From G963692885 sp964658655 (GTDB lineage: Bacteria > Acidobacteriota > Terriglobia > Terriglobales > Acidobacteriaceae): DNA of 64,000 bases. The DNA is taken from NCBI GenBank assembly GCA_964658655.1, contig CAZZZL010000001.1:124001-188000 (forward strand), in the 5' to 3' direction. Both the position numbers and the translations under genes were made by a program. Of the stretch, positions 8,537 to 16,324 are shown piece by piece; positions within the stretch are counted from its first letter, which is position 1, and the number at the start of each line of letters is the position of its first letter. Below the pieces are notes generated by a model. The model ran no database searches. It was given only the letters and a program-made list of their open reading frames with translations, and was not told where the DNA came from.

Positions 8537-9028
8537 ATGACGTTCCGCTCGCTCCTGTGGACTTTTCCGGCCGCCGTCACCATCCACAATGCCGAAGAAG
8601 CGTTTTTCATGCCTGCATGGGTGTCCGCTCACCGGGGTCAACTCCCGTTTCACCCCGGCACCGGCTTCATCCGGATGGCCTTGCTGCTCGCCACTCTGGC
8701 TGCCTTTGCAGTCACCCGTCAATGTGCAGTCCAGGGCCGGGAGAGTATCTGGACATACCTGTACTTCGGCGGAGCAGCCACCATGGTCATCAAAGTCTTC
8801 GTACCCCATCTTCCCGCGACCCTGCTCTTTCGGCAGTACACGCCCGGCGTCGTGACGGCGGTGCTGATCAACCTTCTGCTGAACATCCTTCTTCTATACA
8901 AGGCCGTGCGCGAGCGATGGGTAACGGGAATGAGAGCCGTTCGCTATGCGTTGCTTGTGCCACTGGTCGTCGCCGGATTAATCCTCGCGCTCTTCGACTT
9001 GGCCTGGGTGCATATCCCAGGTGGCTAA
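8537..9028 (+). CDS. HXXEE domain membrane protein
   Basis: 163 residues, ATG start. The HNAEEA motif at residues about 17-22 is the defining HXXEE signature, a family of four-helix inner-membrane proteins of unknown activity with probable metal-ligand His/Glu residues. Hydrophobic segments lie near residues 38-55, 72-90, 98-117 and 138-158. The motif sits in the first predicted helix (WTFPAAVTIHNAEEAFFMP), as usual. Function is not known for the family. It is transcribed in the same direction as the receiver gene just upstream. Confidence 0.75.
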   Translation: MTFRSLLWTFPAAVTIHNAEEAFFMPAWVSAHRGQLPFHPGTGFIRMALLLATLAAFAVTRQCAVQGRESIWTYLYFGGAATMVIKVFVPHLPATLLFRQYTPGVVTAVLINLLLNILLLYKAVRERWVTGMRAVRYALLVPLVVAGLILALFDLAWVHIPGG

Positions 9029-9138
9029 GGAACCCCTTCGCCCGGGTTGCCAGTTTGCGAAGGAAAATGGCCCAATTCACGGAACGTTAACAAAAGGTTG
9101 GACAAATCTTAACAACGATCTGAGACGCTCTAGTACAC

Positions 9139-11064
9139 ATGAGACCCTCAATCCTATCCATTGCAACCGCCATCCTAGGAGCGGCTCTGCTTTCTCCGCA
9201 GCACCCTTTGCAGGCCCAGACCGCTGCCTCTGCCGCCCCGGCAAAAGCCAAAACCACAACCACTAAAAAGCGCGTGCATCGCGCCGCGAAGCCGGCGAGG
9301 CCGTCTGTAGAGTCGCAGATTCAATCCCTGCGCGAAGATATGCAGACCCAGATCCAGACCCTGCAGCAGCAGCTGACCGCATCGCAGGCACAGTTGCAGG
9401 CTGCACAGGCTGCAGCCGCCGCTGCCCAGGCCGCCGCACAGCAGGCACAGCAGCAGGCTTCGCAGCAGCAGCAGACCCTGACAGACAACACCACCGCCGT
9501 CAGCAGCCTGCAGGGCGCCGTTTCTGATCTGAAGACCACCAGCTCCAGCGTCCAGACCATGGTCACCGAAAATCAGGCCAAGGTACAGAAGCAGATCGAG
9601 CATCCCGATTCGATCCACTTCAAGGGCGTCACCATCTCGCCCACCGGCTCCTTCATCGAAGCGGCGACCGTCGATCGCACCCACGCCACCGGTTCGGATA
9701 TACCGACCCCTTTCACCAGCATTCCGCTGGAGAACACCAACCAGGCCGCCCTCACCGAGTTCTTCGCTACTGCCCGCCAGTCGCGCGTTGCCCTCGACTT
9801 CCAGGGCAAGCTCGATCGCGCCACCATCGAAGGCTACTTCGAAGCAGACTGGCTCGGCACCGGTGTCACCTCGAACAACAACCAGAGCAACTCCTACGTC
9901 ATGCGTGAGCGCGTCCTCTGGGCTCAGGCCAAAATGGACAGCGGTCTGACCATTGCCGCCGGCCAGATGTGGTCCATGGCCACACCTTACCGTCACGGTC
10001 TCGCCAACAAGTCTGAAGATGTGCCTCTGACCATCGACCCGAACTACAACGCCGGCTTTACCTGGGCACGCCAGTACAGCGCCCGGGCCATTCAGCAGTT
10101 CGGCAACAAGATGTGGCTCGGCGTTTCACTTGAAGCTCCCCAGACGCTGGCCGTCTCCGGTTCGGGTACCCCGGTCAATTACCTGATCGGCAGCGCCGGC
10201 ACCAGCGGCGGTCTCTACAACTCGGCTGGCCAGCCGGGCGCCACCAGCTCGGCCAACCTTGCGAATTACTCCTTCAATGTCGCACCCGACATGCTCGCCA
10301 AGGCAGTCTTTGAACCAGGCTTCGGTCACTTCGAGGTCTACGGCATAGCCCGCATCTTCCGCGACCGCATCTACCCGGGCAACACCACGGCGACCACCAC
10401 TACGACCACCGGCGGTGTGACCACTACGACGACCACCGTCACCTATAACTCCAAAGGTGCCTACAACGACAAGACAGTTGGCGGCGGCATCGGTGGCAGC
10501 TTCCTCGTGCCCGTCACCAAGCACTTCGACGTAGGCCTGGAAGGACTGTACGGCGACGGTATCGGCCGCTACGGTGCTTCGCAGATCGGCGACACCACCC
10601 TTCGCCCGGATGCCCAGCTTGCCCTGCTCCACGGCTTCTCTGCCCTGGGCAAAGTCGAGTACCACGCAACCCCGCGCCTCGATATCTACGGCTACTACGG
10701 TGGCGACGAAGCATTCCGCCGCTTCTTCTACACCAACGCCGCCCAGACGAAGGCTGAAGGTTACGGCAGTCGTCTTGCCGTGCAGACCGGCTGCTTCACC
10801 GAGCCGGCCCCGGGAGCCACCCCGACCGCCGGCTTTACCCCCGGTTCGCAGAGCAACTGCACCGCCAACACCCGCGCCGTTGAAGAAGGCACCCTCGGTT
10901 ACTGGTATGACTTCTACAAGGGCGACAAGGGTCGCTTCCGGCAGTCCATCCAGTACAGCTACATCGATCGCCTCACCTGGTCCGGGATTGGCAGCCCGCA
11001 AGGCCGCGCCCCCATGGGCAACGAGAACGTGATCGAAACCTCACTCCGCTACTACCTGCCGTAA
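9139..11064 (+). CDS. DcaP-like outer membrane porin with N-terminal coiled coil
   Basis: 641 residues. The signal peptide ends near LQAQ (residue 27). A Lys-rich linker follows, then a long Gln/Ala-rich coiled coil (about 55-150, with many AQQQ and AAAQAA heptads) that probably trimerises or spans the periplasm. From about residue 155 the sequence alternates as a beta-barrel (for example SRVALDFQGKLDRATIEGYF, RERVLWAQAKMDSGLTIAAG) and ends in LRYYLP. The architecture matches the DcaP/porin-like trimeric channels, which take up dicarboxylates or other small acids in other phyla. A Thr-rich loop (about residues 413-432) is probably an extracellular loop. It is monocistronic and closed by a strong intrinsic terminator. 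Confidence 0.75.
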   Translation: MRPSILSIATAILGAALLSPQHPLQAQTAASAAPAKAKTTTTKKRVHRAAKPARPSVESQIQSLREDMQTQIQTLQQQLTASQAQLQAAQAAAAAAQAAAQQAQQQASQQQQTLTDNTTAVSSLQGAVSDLKTTSSSVQTMVTENQAKVQKQIEHPDSIHFKGVTISPTGSFIEAATVDRTHATGSDIPTPFTSIPLENTNQAALTEFFATARQSRVALDFQGKLDRATIEGYFEADWLGTGVTSNNNQSNSYVMRERVLWAQAKMDSGLTIAAGQMWSMATPYRHGLANKSEDVPLTIDPNYNAGFTWARQYSARAIQQFGNKMWLGVSLEAPQTLAVSGSGTPVNYLIGSAGTSGGLYNSAGQPGATSSANLANYSFNVAPDMLAKAVFEPGFGHFEVYGIARIFRDRIYPGNTTATTTTTTGGVTTTTTTVTYNSKGAYNDKTVGGGIGGSFLVPVTKHFDVGLEGLYGDGIGRYGASQIGDTTLRPDAQLALLHGFSALGKVEYHATPRLDIYGYYGGDEAFRRFFYTNAAQTKAEGYGSRLAVQTGCFTEPAPGATPTAGFTPGSQSNCTANTRAVEEGTLGYWYDFYKGDKGRFRQSIQYSYIDRLTWSGIGSPQGRAPMGNENVIETSLRYYLP

Positions 11065-11085
11065 TCCAAACCCACCACGCAAAGC

Positions 11086-11117
11086 AAAAAAGGACGCCTG
11101 CAAAGGCGTCCTTTTTG
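11086..11117 (+). terminator. Rho-independent terminator after the porin gene
   Basis: The GC stem GGACGCCT/AGGCGTCC is flanked by A6 on the left and T5 on the right, with loop GCAA, starting 22 nt after the stop codon. The A-run before and T-run after make it potentially bidirectional, but only the plus-strand gene needs it. Confidence 0.9.
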
Positions 11118-11195
11118 TTTGCCGTTGAGAAGAAGCGCCATCAGTGTGTGCCACTCAAAACAGCGTCATTGCCATGTTTGCGATTTACAAAACGT

Positions 11196-11229
11196 GTCAC
11201 CCCGAGCGAAGTCGAAGGACCTGCGTTTT
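11196..11229 (+). repeat. Interspersed repeat, last copy
   Basis: GTCACCCCGAGCGAAGTCGA, then AGGACCTGCG. Read in frame it yields the artefactual HPERSRRTC peptide that extends an open frame in front of the SdpI-like gene. I see no further copies to the right of this point. Confidence 0.7.
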
Positions 11230-11335
11230 CTCCACCCTCCACTTGACGGACCAATACAGAACAAACCCCATCCTCGTCGATCTATCATGGCTCGTCATCG
11301 CACTCGACGTTCAGGTCTGTTACTCAGGAGGCACA

Positions 11336-11650
11336 GTGGACATTCCCTGGATAATTGTCGCCACATCTCTGATCATGATTGGCCTGGCTCTGCCGCTGGT
11401 CCTGAAGAAGGTGCCAAAAAATGATTTTTACGGTCTAAGGACAAAACGAACCATGAGTGGTTCGGATGAATATTGGTATGAGGCGAACAGAACAGCAGGC
11501 GTCTGCATCTGCGCTGGTGGCATCATTACTTTTCTTGCCTGTCTGATCGTACCGCTGGTGTCGACGAGCAGGACCGCGACAGCGCTCGTCTGCGCAGGAA
11601 TCTTGACTACTGTTGTTTTGATATCGATTTATTACTCAACGAGAAAGTGA
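11336..11650 (+). CDS. SdpI family membrane protein
   Basis: 104 residues from a GTG start preceded by AGGAGG (11326-11331). The open frame extends further left, but that part runs through an interspersed repeat and is unlikely to be translated. The motif KNDFYGLRTKRTMSGSDEYW, followed by YEANRTAG, is characteristic of the SdpI/YhfL-like integral membrane family, whose founding member confers immunity to the SdpC cannibalism toxin in Bacillus. Here three hydrophobic helices are seen and there is no toxin or SdpR-like regulator, so immunity is not implied. The 3' end overlaps the convergent peroxiredoxin-like gene by 15 bp. Confidence 0.8.
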   Translation: MDIPWIIVATSLIMIGLALPLVLKKVPKNDFYGLRTKRTMSGSDEYWYEANRTAGVCICAGGIITFLACLIVPLVSTSRTATALVCAGILTTVVLISIYYSTRK

Positions 11651-12241
11651 AGCGTGTTCCGCATTACCCACCATCCCCAGGTAATCCGGTCGGTCGGAAA
11701 TCCGCTTGCATCGATACGCCCGCTCGACCCGCCTATCCTTCACAAAGAACACGCCTGGCATCTGGTAGGCGTCCTCGCGCAGGATAAAGCCGAAGCCATG
11801 CTTGAAAAGCGCGCCCGACAGCCAGCCCTTCCACGCGCTCGGCAGCAGAAAATGGCTCAGCGGATGCGTCCTCGTCAGCTCAAACCCGCGGCTGCGGTAC
11901 AGCACCGCCGCAGGATCGCTCACCCGCTCGACATCGGACAATCCGTAGTAGTCAAAATAGGGCTTTGCCCGCTCAGGCGTGCCCACGTGGATGAACACCG
12001 GCCGCACCCCGCGCGCTGCCAGCTCTTCCTTCACCTGCGAAACGTCGTCGATCGCCTGCCGGCAGAACGTGCAGCCGAAGTGACGCAGAAAGACCAGCAG
12101 CAGCGGCTGCTCGTCCGCCAGCTGCAGCAGCGTTCGTCCACTCTCGGTCCGCGTTTCAGCAAACGCCGCGATCAGTTCTTCAGCAGGCGGCAAACCGACG
12201 CCGGCCGTCCTTCCCTGTTCGCGAACTTCGGCAGAAGACAT
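11636..12241 (-). CDS. Peroxiredoxin-like (AhpC/TSA family) redox protein
   Basis: 201 residues, ATG start. It has a thioredoxin fold: LLVFLRHFGCTFCRQAIDDV near residues 50-69 holds a CxxC pair (CTFC) at the position of the peroxidatic Cys, and later VSDPAAVLYRSRGFEL matches the PRX-like2/SelL-related group. These cytosolic proteins probably reduce peroxides or thiols, but few members are characterised. It is not linked to a thioredoxin or regulator gene; its 3' end overlaps the SdpI-like gene. Confidence 0.75.
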   Translation of the reverse strand: MSSAEVREQGRTAGVGLPPAEELIAAFAETRTESGRTLLQLADEQPLLLVFLRHFGCTFCRQAIDDVSQVKEELAARGVRPVFIHVGTPERAKPYFDYYGLSDVERVSDPAAVLYRSRGFELTRTHPLSHFLLPSAWKGWLSGALFKHGFGFILREDAYQMPGVFFVKDRRVERAYRCKRISDRPDYLGMVGNAEHASLSR

Positions 12242-12331
12242 AGTCTGCGCATCACCTCAGCGACGATCCTATCCCTTCACAGGCATTCCGGTCTGTGACC
12301 CTTTCCTGCTAGCCCTGCTGTCCGTCTATCC

Positions 12332-13657
12332 TCATCGCTCACCCCACGCCCCCGGCACAATCTCCGGATACGCCTGGGGCAGCCCCGCTACCGACCGCGC
12401 CAGCCGCCAGAGATCACCCACCAGCGGACACGCCGGCGCATGATCGACCACTGTCTTGCCGCACAGCAGCGCCTCGTTCACCAGGGGGCTGCTGCGCAGC
12501 ATGAATGGCAGCAGCCTTTCTCCCAGCTCGGCTCGGAACCTCCCGCGAATGTTCACATGCGCCGGGTCATTCTCGTCAAACTGGTTCAGGATGTATTGCC
12601 ACTGCTTCAGTTCTCCCAGTGTCTTGCCCCTCTGCAGGATCGCCTCGGTTGCCGCAAGCTGTATCAGGCACTTTGCCGTCGGCAGCACGGGCACAATCAC
12701 ACGGGCGCCCTGTCGCAGCAGCCGTGCGCACCACTCCACTGGCGCATTGCCAAGGTCCCAGATCACCCGGTCGAAGCCCGACGCTTCGCGCATGAATTCC
12801 ACGAAAATTCGGTCGAGTTCTTCATCGTTCCAGGCGAATGACTCCACATCCAGGCTCAGCATACTGATCGCTTCGCTGTTCGAAGCAGCCGGTGCAATGA
12901 ACTTCCGCACCACCCCCTGTCGCGATCCGCGGCCGCCAAAGTAGGACGGCAGCAGGCTGTGGCCGCCCGCATCCGCCAGCATCACGCGCTCGCCGCAGTT
13001 CGCCAGCACCCTCGCCAGCCCGGCAGCCAGGCTCGTCCCGCCCACCCCACCCACCATCGAGAAAATCAGGATCGGCTGCTTCGCCGTAGGCGCACGAAAG
13101 CGCAGCACATCGTCCGACGTGCGATGCGGCACCGCAGACGCCCGCGCCGTTCCATGCGCCGGGAAACTGAGGAGCGAGGATGTCGGCCCCGGATTCTTAT
13201 TCAACGGCACAGCCTGTCGCCGGTCGATTACTCCCGGCGCACCTAGCCCCTGCGCCGGGCTCTCGGGTATCCCGGAAACCTTCCCCCGCGCATGGACTGT
13301 CATGCCAAAAATTTCCGGCATCTCCATCTCCCGTTCATCCACATCCGCGAGACCCAGCCACGCGGGAGCATCAAGTACAGGCCTGTTTCGCTGCCATATG
13401 CTCTTCGCCACACGCTCGCTCAAACTCTCACTGCCGATCTCCTGCAACCCGGCGACACTTTCGCAACCACTCGACGGCGCAGGCAGCCATCCAGGCGCAG
13501 CGGCGCCCATCCGCACCGAAGTCCTGATCCGTGTAAAGAGTGTGGGGGGCAGCTCAGCATTTGCGAGGGCCATCCGTATCGATGCCGGCCCGGCCTCAGC
13601 ATGTCCTGCCGCATGGGGGTGCGTCCAACCTGTCTGTCCTGTGTGATCCTCGGGCAT
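12332..13657 (-). CDS. bcsQ: BcsQ/YhjQ-like MinD-family ATPase with long N-terminal extension
   Basis: 441 residues. The start is supported by AGAGAGG 7 nt before the ATG (13665-13671). The N-terminal 190 residues are Pro/Ala-rich and low in predicted structure, with one conserved-looking patch (ALANAELPPTLFTRIRTSVR). The C-terminal half is a SIMIBI/ParA-like ATPase: the P-loop region FSMVGGVGGTSLAAGLARVL at 199-218, VMLADAGG (Walker A' region), VIWDLGNAP (switch II) and RVIVPVLPTAKCLIQL. Both lysines of the deviant Walker A motif are absent, as in enterobacterial BcsQ (GGVGTTS), which localises the cellulose synthase. No bcsA/bcsB/bcsC gene is in the window, so a cellulose role is inferred from similarity only. 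Confidence 0.65.
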   Translation of the reverse strand: MPEDHTGQTGWTHPHAAGHAEAGPASIRMALANAELPPTLFTRIRTSVRMGAAAPGWLPAPSSGCESVAGLQEIGSESLSERVAKSIWQRNRPVLDAPAWLGLADVDEREMEMPEIFGMTVHARGKVSGIPESPAQGLGAPGVIDRRQAVPLNKNPGPTSSLLSFPAHGTARASAVPHRTSDDVLRFRAPTAKQPILIFSMVGGVGGTSLAAGLARVLANCGERVMLADAGGHSLLPSYFGGRGSRQGVVRKFIAPAASNSEAISMLSLDVESFAWNDEELDRIFVEFMREASGFDRVIWDLGNAPVEWCARLLRQGARVIVPVLPTAKCLIQLAATEAILQRGKTLGELKQWQYILNQFDENDPAHVNIRGRFRAELGERLLPFMLRSSPLVNEALLCGKTVVDHAPACPLVGDLWRLARSVAGLPQAYPEIVPGAWGER

Positions 13658-14095
13658 TTTTGTGCCTCTCTGTTCAGCCAGTTCACGCTGCCTTCGGTAG
13701 CGCTGTGAAAATCATCCATCAGGCTGCGGTTGCCGTGGGAACACAGCGCCATGCCGCAGCCTGGTGGAGAAAACTGCAAACACGGCGGGTACCAGCCGTT
13801 ACCGCGAGCCTGGACGCACTCTTTGGAAACGCAGCCGTGAGATTCCGGGCCCGATCACAAAGCTGTGAGCGAAAACCGTTCAATAAATGAATCTGGGAAG
13901 TTGTAACAACTATGGACCGAATGAAGCGTTAAGCCAAGAGAATTCTTCTCGATAATTTACGCCATGTGTAATTTTGACCATGCAGCCCGATCACACATCA
14001 CGCTTTCCCCCTACCGTCCTGCGCAACCCGGCGGCAGGCCACCGCTTCGTGGCGACCGCCGAATGTGGTAATTTTGAAGAATCCACGCGAGTTGT
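13658..14095. other. 438-bp non-coding region between bcsQ-like gene and tRNA-Lys
   Basis: No supported gene. It must hold the promoter of the minus-strand BcsQ-like gene at its left end and that of the tRNA at its right end. Visible features are a GAGAATTCTTCTC inverted repeat near 13939 and the 10-mer GTAATTTTGA present twice, at 13968-13977 and 14068-14077, exactly 100 bp apart; the second copy is 18 nt before the tRNA and its TAATTT could serve as a -10. A small minus-strand open frame beginning at the ATG about 13.72 kb runs into the bcsQ-like gene in another frame and is not convincing. Confidence 0.5.
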
Positions 14096-14171
14096 GAGCT
14101 CGTAGCTCAGTTGGTAGAGCAATGCACTTTTAATGCATGGGTCCTGGGTTCGAGTCCCAGCGGGCTCACCA
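14096..14171 (+). tRNA. tRNA-Lys(UUU), CCA encoded
   Basis: It folds as a complete cloverleaf: acceptor GAGCTCG/CGGGCTC (one G-U pair), D-stem GCTC/GAGC with loop AGTTGGTA, anticodon stem ATGCA/TGCAT with loop CTTTTAA (anticodon TTT), short variable loop, T-stem CTGGG/CCCAG with loop TTCGAGT, discriminator A and encoded CCA. I found no 3'-end duplicate that would mark an integrated element. Confidence 0.97.
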
Positions 14172-14204
14172 GTTCCATCGCACTTTCCTGCCGAGAGCAG
14201 CGGA

Positions 14205-15452
14205 TCAAGCCGTCGGTTTGTCCGGCACCGGCTCCACCGCCAGGAACCGCTCCGTAAACCCTCCGGCATACTCCTCCAGCAGTTGCCGCACGCGCTCCGG
14301 ATCATCCGACCGCACAATCAGCCCTGCATGATGATGCCGCTTCATCCGGTACACCACCTCCGGCGCATTGAACGCCGTCGTATCCGGCTCAGCCTCGCGC
14401 GCCAGGCATAGCACGCTCCCGGCATACGCATCCGTTACCGCAGGCAGCTTGTACGCACATCCACGCATGGCAGCAATCTCTGTCTTCGCCCACTCCGCCC
14501 AGAGGTTCAGACCGTTCGCATACTCCACCAGCTCCGCAATAAACGCTCCACCCACCCGCGCTGCCACTTCAAGAAAATAGAACTGTCCATCTGCATGGCT
14601 CTTGATGTACTCGCCATGCGTCACCCCGCGCACCATACCCAGTTCGGGCACGAGCCGCGCATTCAGTTCCGTCAGCGCAGTGGCATCCTTGCTCTTGCGA
14701 TCAATCGTCCGCGTCGTGAACACGCCACCCTCATGCATCACCTGCATCGGCGGCTTTCCATACTGGCTCACGGCGGAAAAAATCACCTTGCCGCCCCATG
14801 TGATCGAGTCGACATGAAAAATATCGCCCGGCACAAACTTCTCCAGCAGAAAATGACTCTGCCGATCGCCCAGTTCATCCAGCGCCCGCCACACCTGCTC
14901 CGGCTCTGCCACTTTGCGGATACCGATCGCCGAAGCCTCGGTCCTCGGCTTCAGCAACCAGGGCCCCGGCGTCGCATCCATCCACATCCGCAGATCGTCA
15001 TAGTTTGAAACACCGGTAAACGCCGGCACCAGCAATCCACCCTGGTCTGCCTTGATACGCATCGCCAGCTTGTCCCGGAAGAATCCCGTCGTCGTTACGC
15101 CCATCCCCGGCAGCCGCAGGTGCTCACGCAGATGCGCCGCCACCTCCATATCGAACTCGTCGAGCGCTACGATCCGTGCAATCCGGCGTCCGCGCGCCAG
15201 GTAGCTGACCGTGTTCGTGATCTGCTCCAGCGTCAGCCCCTCCGGCATGGTAATGATCTCGTCCAGGATGTCGAACGGCCAGTCGGCATTGCGATGCTTG
15301 TCCAGCGTCACCAGCAACACCCGGCAGCCCTGCCGCGCGCACTCACGCATAAAGTCCTGACCCTTTTCATAGGTCGTGTAGCAAAGAACAAATTCGCGTG
15401 ACGACGACTCCCCCGACTTTCCCGCCGGCTCCCATACAGACGATTGCGACAT
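14205..15452 (-). CDS. ATP-grasp domain protein (carboxylate-amine ligase-like)
   Basis: 415 residues from the ATG at 15452; the open frame could extend to 15548, but that would run over the start of the divergent gene. N-terminal pre-ATP-grasp Rossmann part (REFVLCYTTYEKGQDFM), then the ATP-grasp core: GPWLLKPRTEASAIGIRKV (ATP-binding Lys region, about residues 165-183), LLEKFVPGDIFHVDS, and the metal-binding FYFLEVAARVGG near 300. Such proteins form amide, thioester or ester bonds through an acyl-phosphate; the substrate cannot be read. It is divergent from a DUF4254 gene with a 68-bp shared promoter region. Confidence 0.8.
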   Translation of the reverse strand: MSQSSVWEPAGKSGESSSREFVLCYTTYEKGQDFMRECARQGCRVLLVTLDKHRNADWPFDILDEIITMPEGLTLEQITNTVSYLARGRRIARIVALDEFDMEVAAHLREHLRLPGMGVTTTGFFRDKLAMRIKADQGGLLVPAFTGVSNYDDLRMWMDATPGPWLLKPRTEASAIGIRKVAEPEQVWRALDELGDRQSHFLLEKFVPGDIFHVDSITWGGKVIFSAVSQYGKPPMQVMHEGGVFTTRTIDRKSKDATALTELNARLVPELGMVRGVTHGEYIKSHADGQFYFLEVAARVGGAFIAELVEYANGLNLWAEWAKTEIAAMRGCAYKLPAVTDAYAGSVLCLAREAEPDTTAFNAPEVVYRMKRHHHAGLIVRSDDPERVRQLLEEYAGGFTERFLAVEPVPDKPTA

Positions 15453-15520
15453 GCTGTGAATGCCTCCGTTTGCTGCGCATTTCAAGCGCGAGCGGCAACG
15501 TCGCTTTACTATAAAGGCCA

Positions 15521-16159
15521 ATGTCGGCGTTTCATCCAAAACACGCAACAGGAATGATCGAGCTGAACGCCACCACCATCACGGCCATGCACGACCTCGC
15601 AAACCAGCGCTGGCACGCCTCGTCCGTCGACGAAATTTCAGCAGAAACTGACCTGCTCCAGGCAGCACTCGCTCAGCATCGTGCCAACTACGATCTATGG
15701 CACGCCGAAGATTCTGCCCGCGCACCCCTGGCCAGCGACCACGAAATCGTCACCGCCAAGCGCCTCATCGATATCACCAATCAACGCCGCAATGACCTCA
15801 CCGAGCACATCGACGAACTCCTCCTCGCCTCGCTTCCTTCACACCCGGCCCGCGATCAGTCACCGCTGCATTCTGAGACGCCCGGCCTCATGATCGATCG
15901 CCTCTCTATCCTCTCGCTGAAGCTCTACCACACCCGTGAAGAGATCGACCGCCCCGACGCACCGAATGGGCACGCGGAACGTAACCGCAAGCGCCTTGCC
16001 ACCCTGCAGGCGCAGCGCGCCGACCTCAGTACCTGTCTCGATCAACTCTGGAACGCCGTACTGCGAGGCGAACGCCGCTTCAAACTCTACCGTCAGCTCA
16101 AGATGTATAACGACCCCACCCTGAATCCCGCCCTCTACACCAACGGCAGAAATAGCTGA
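15521..16159 (+). CDS. DUF4254 domain protein
   Basis: 212 residues from the ATG at 15521; the ATG at 15554 is an alternative. It is helical, with the family core TPGLMIDRLSILSLKLYHTR near residues 122-141 and a terminal segment ERRFKLYRQLKMYNDPTLNP. DUF4254 proteins are cytosolic, of unknown function, and by family knowledge are often found beside sugar-transfer or LPS genes. TATAAA at 15510-15515 overlaps TATAGT on the opposite strand, so both divergent genes may have -10 elements in the same few bases. The neighbour is an ATP-grasp enzyme, suggesting but not proving a joint role. Confidence 0.78.
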   Translation: MSAFHPKHATGMIELNATTITAMHDLANQRWHASSVDEISAETDLLQAALAQHRANYDLWHAEDSARAPLASDHEIVTAKRLIDITNQRRNDLTEHIDELLLASLPSHPARDQSPLHSETPGLMIDRLSILSLKLYHTREEIDRPDAPNGHAERNRKRLATLQAQRADLSTCLDQLWNAVLRGERRFKLYRQLKMYNDPTLNPALYTNGRNS

Positions 16160-16196
16160 GTCGCATGCCACGGGCATTGCCGGAATTCGCACAGGG

Positions 16197-16301
16197 TTGA
16201 CGTACCCTGGGGTGCTACGTGTAAAACGTACCCTACGGCATAATCCGTACACCGCTACGCGCCATGCGCAAGTAGACATACGCCTAGCCAAACGTACTAC
16301 C
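16197..16301 (+). promoter_or_regulatory. Candidate promoter and ACGTACCCT direct repeats before the TPR gene
   Basis: TTGACG (16197-16202) and TGTAAA (16220-16225) are 17 bp apart and make a plausible sigma-70 promoter. ACGTACCCT occurs at 16200-16208 and again at 16226-16234, flanking the -10, and a partial ACGTACTACC lies at 16292-16301. TACGT/ACGTA is also an inverted repeat around the -10. The arrangement suggests an operator over the promoter. Confidence 0.4.
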
Positions 16302-16324
16302 GGGTATAGAGGACACTCCTTCGT

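Noticed and set aside
11144..11335. N-terminal extension of the SdpI-like frame
   Set aside because: This part translates an interspersed repeat (HPERSRRTC), whereas GTG 11336 has a good AGGAGG.
13420..13720. Minus-strand frame starting MDDFHSATEG ahead of the BcsQ-like gene, considered as a bcsR-like partner or true N-terminus
   Set aside because: It soon overlaps the BcsQ-like gene in another frame with Arg/Cys-rich composition, has no similarity to BcsR that I can see, and the BcsQ-like ATG has its own Shine-Dalgarno.
14096..14171. tRNA-Lys as an integration site for a mobile element
   Set aside because: No duplicate of the tRNA 3' end and no integrase were seen on either side.
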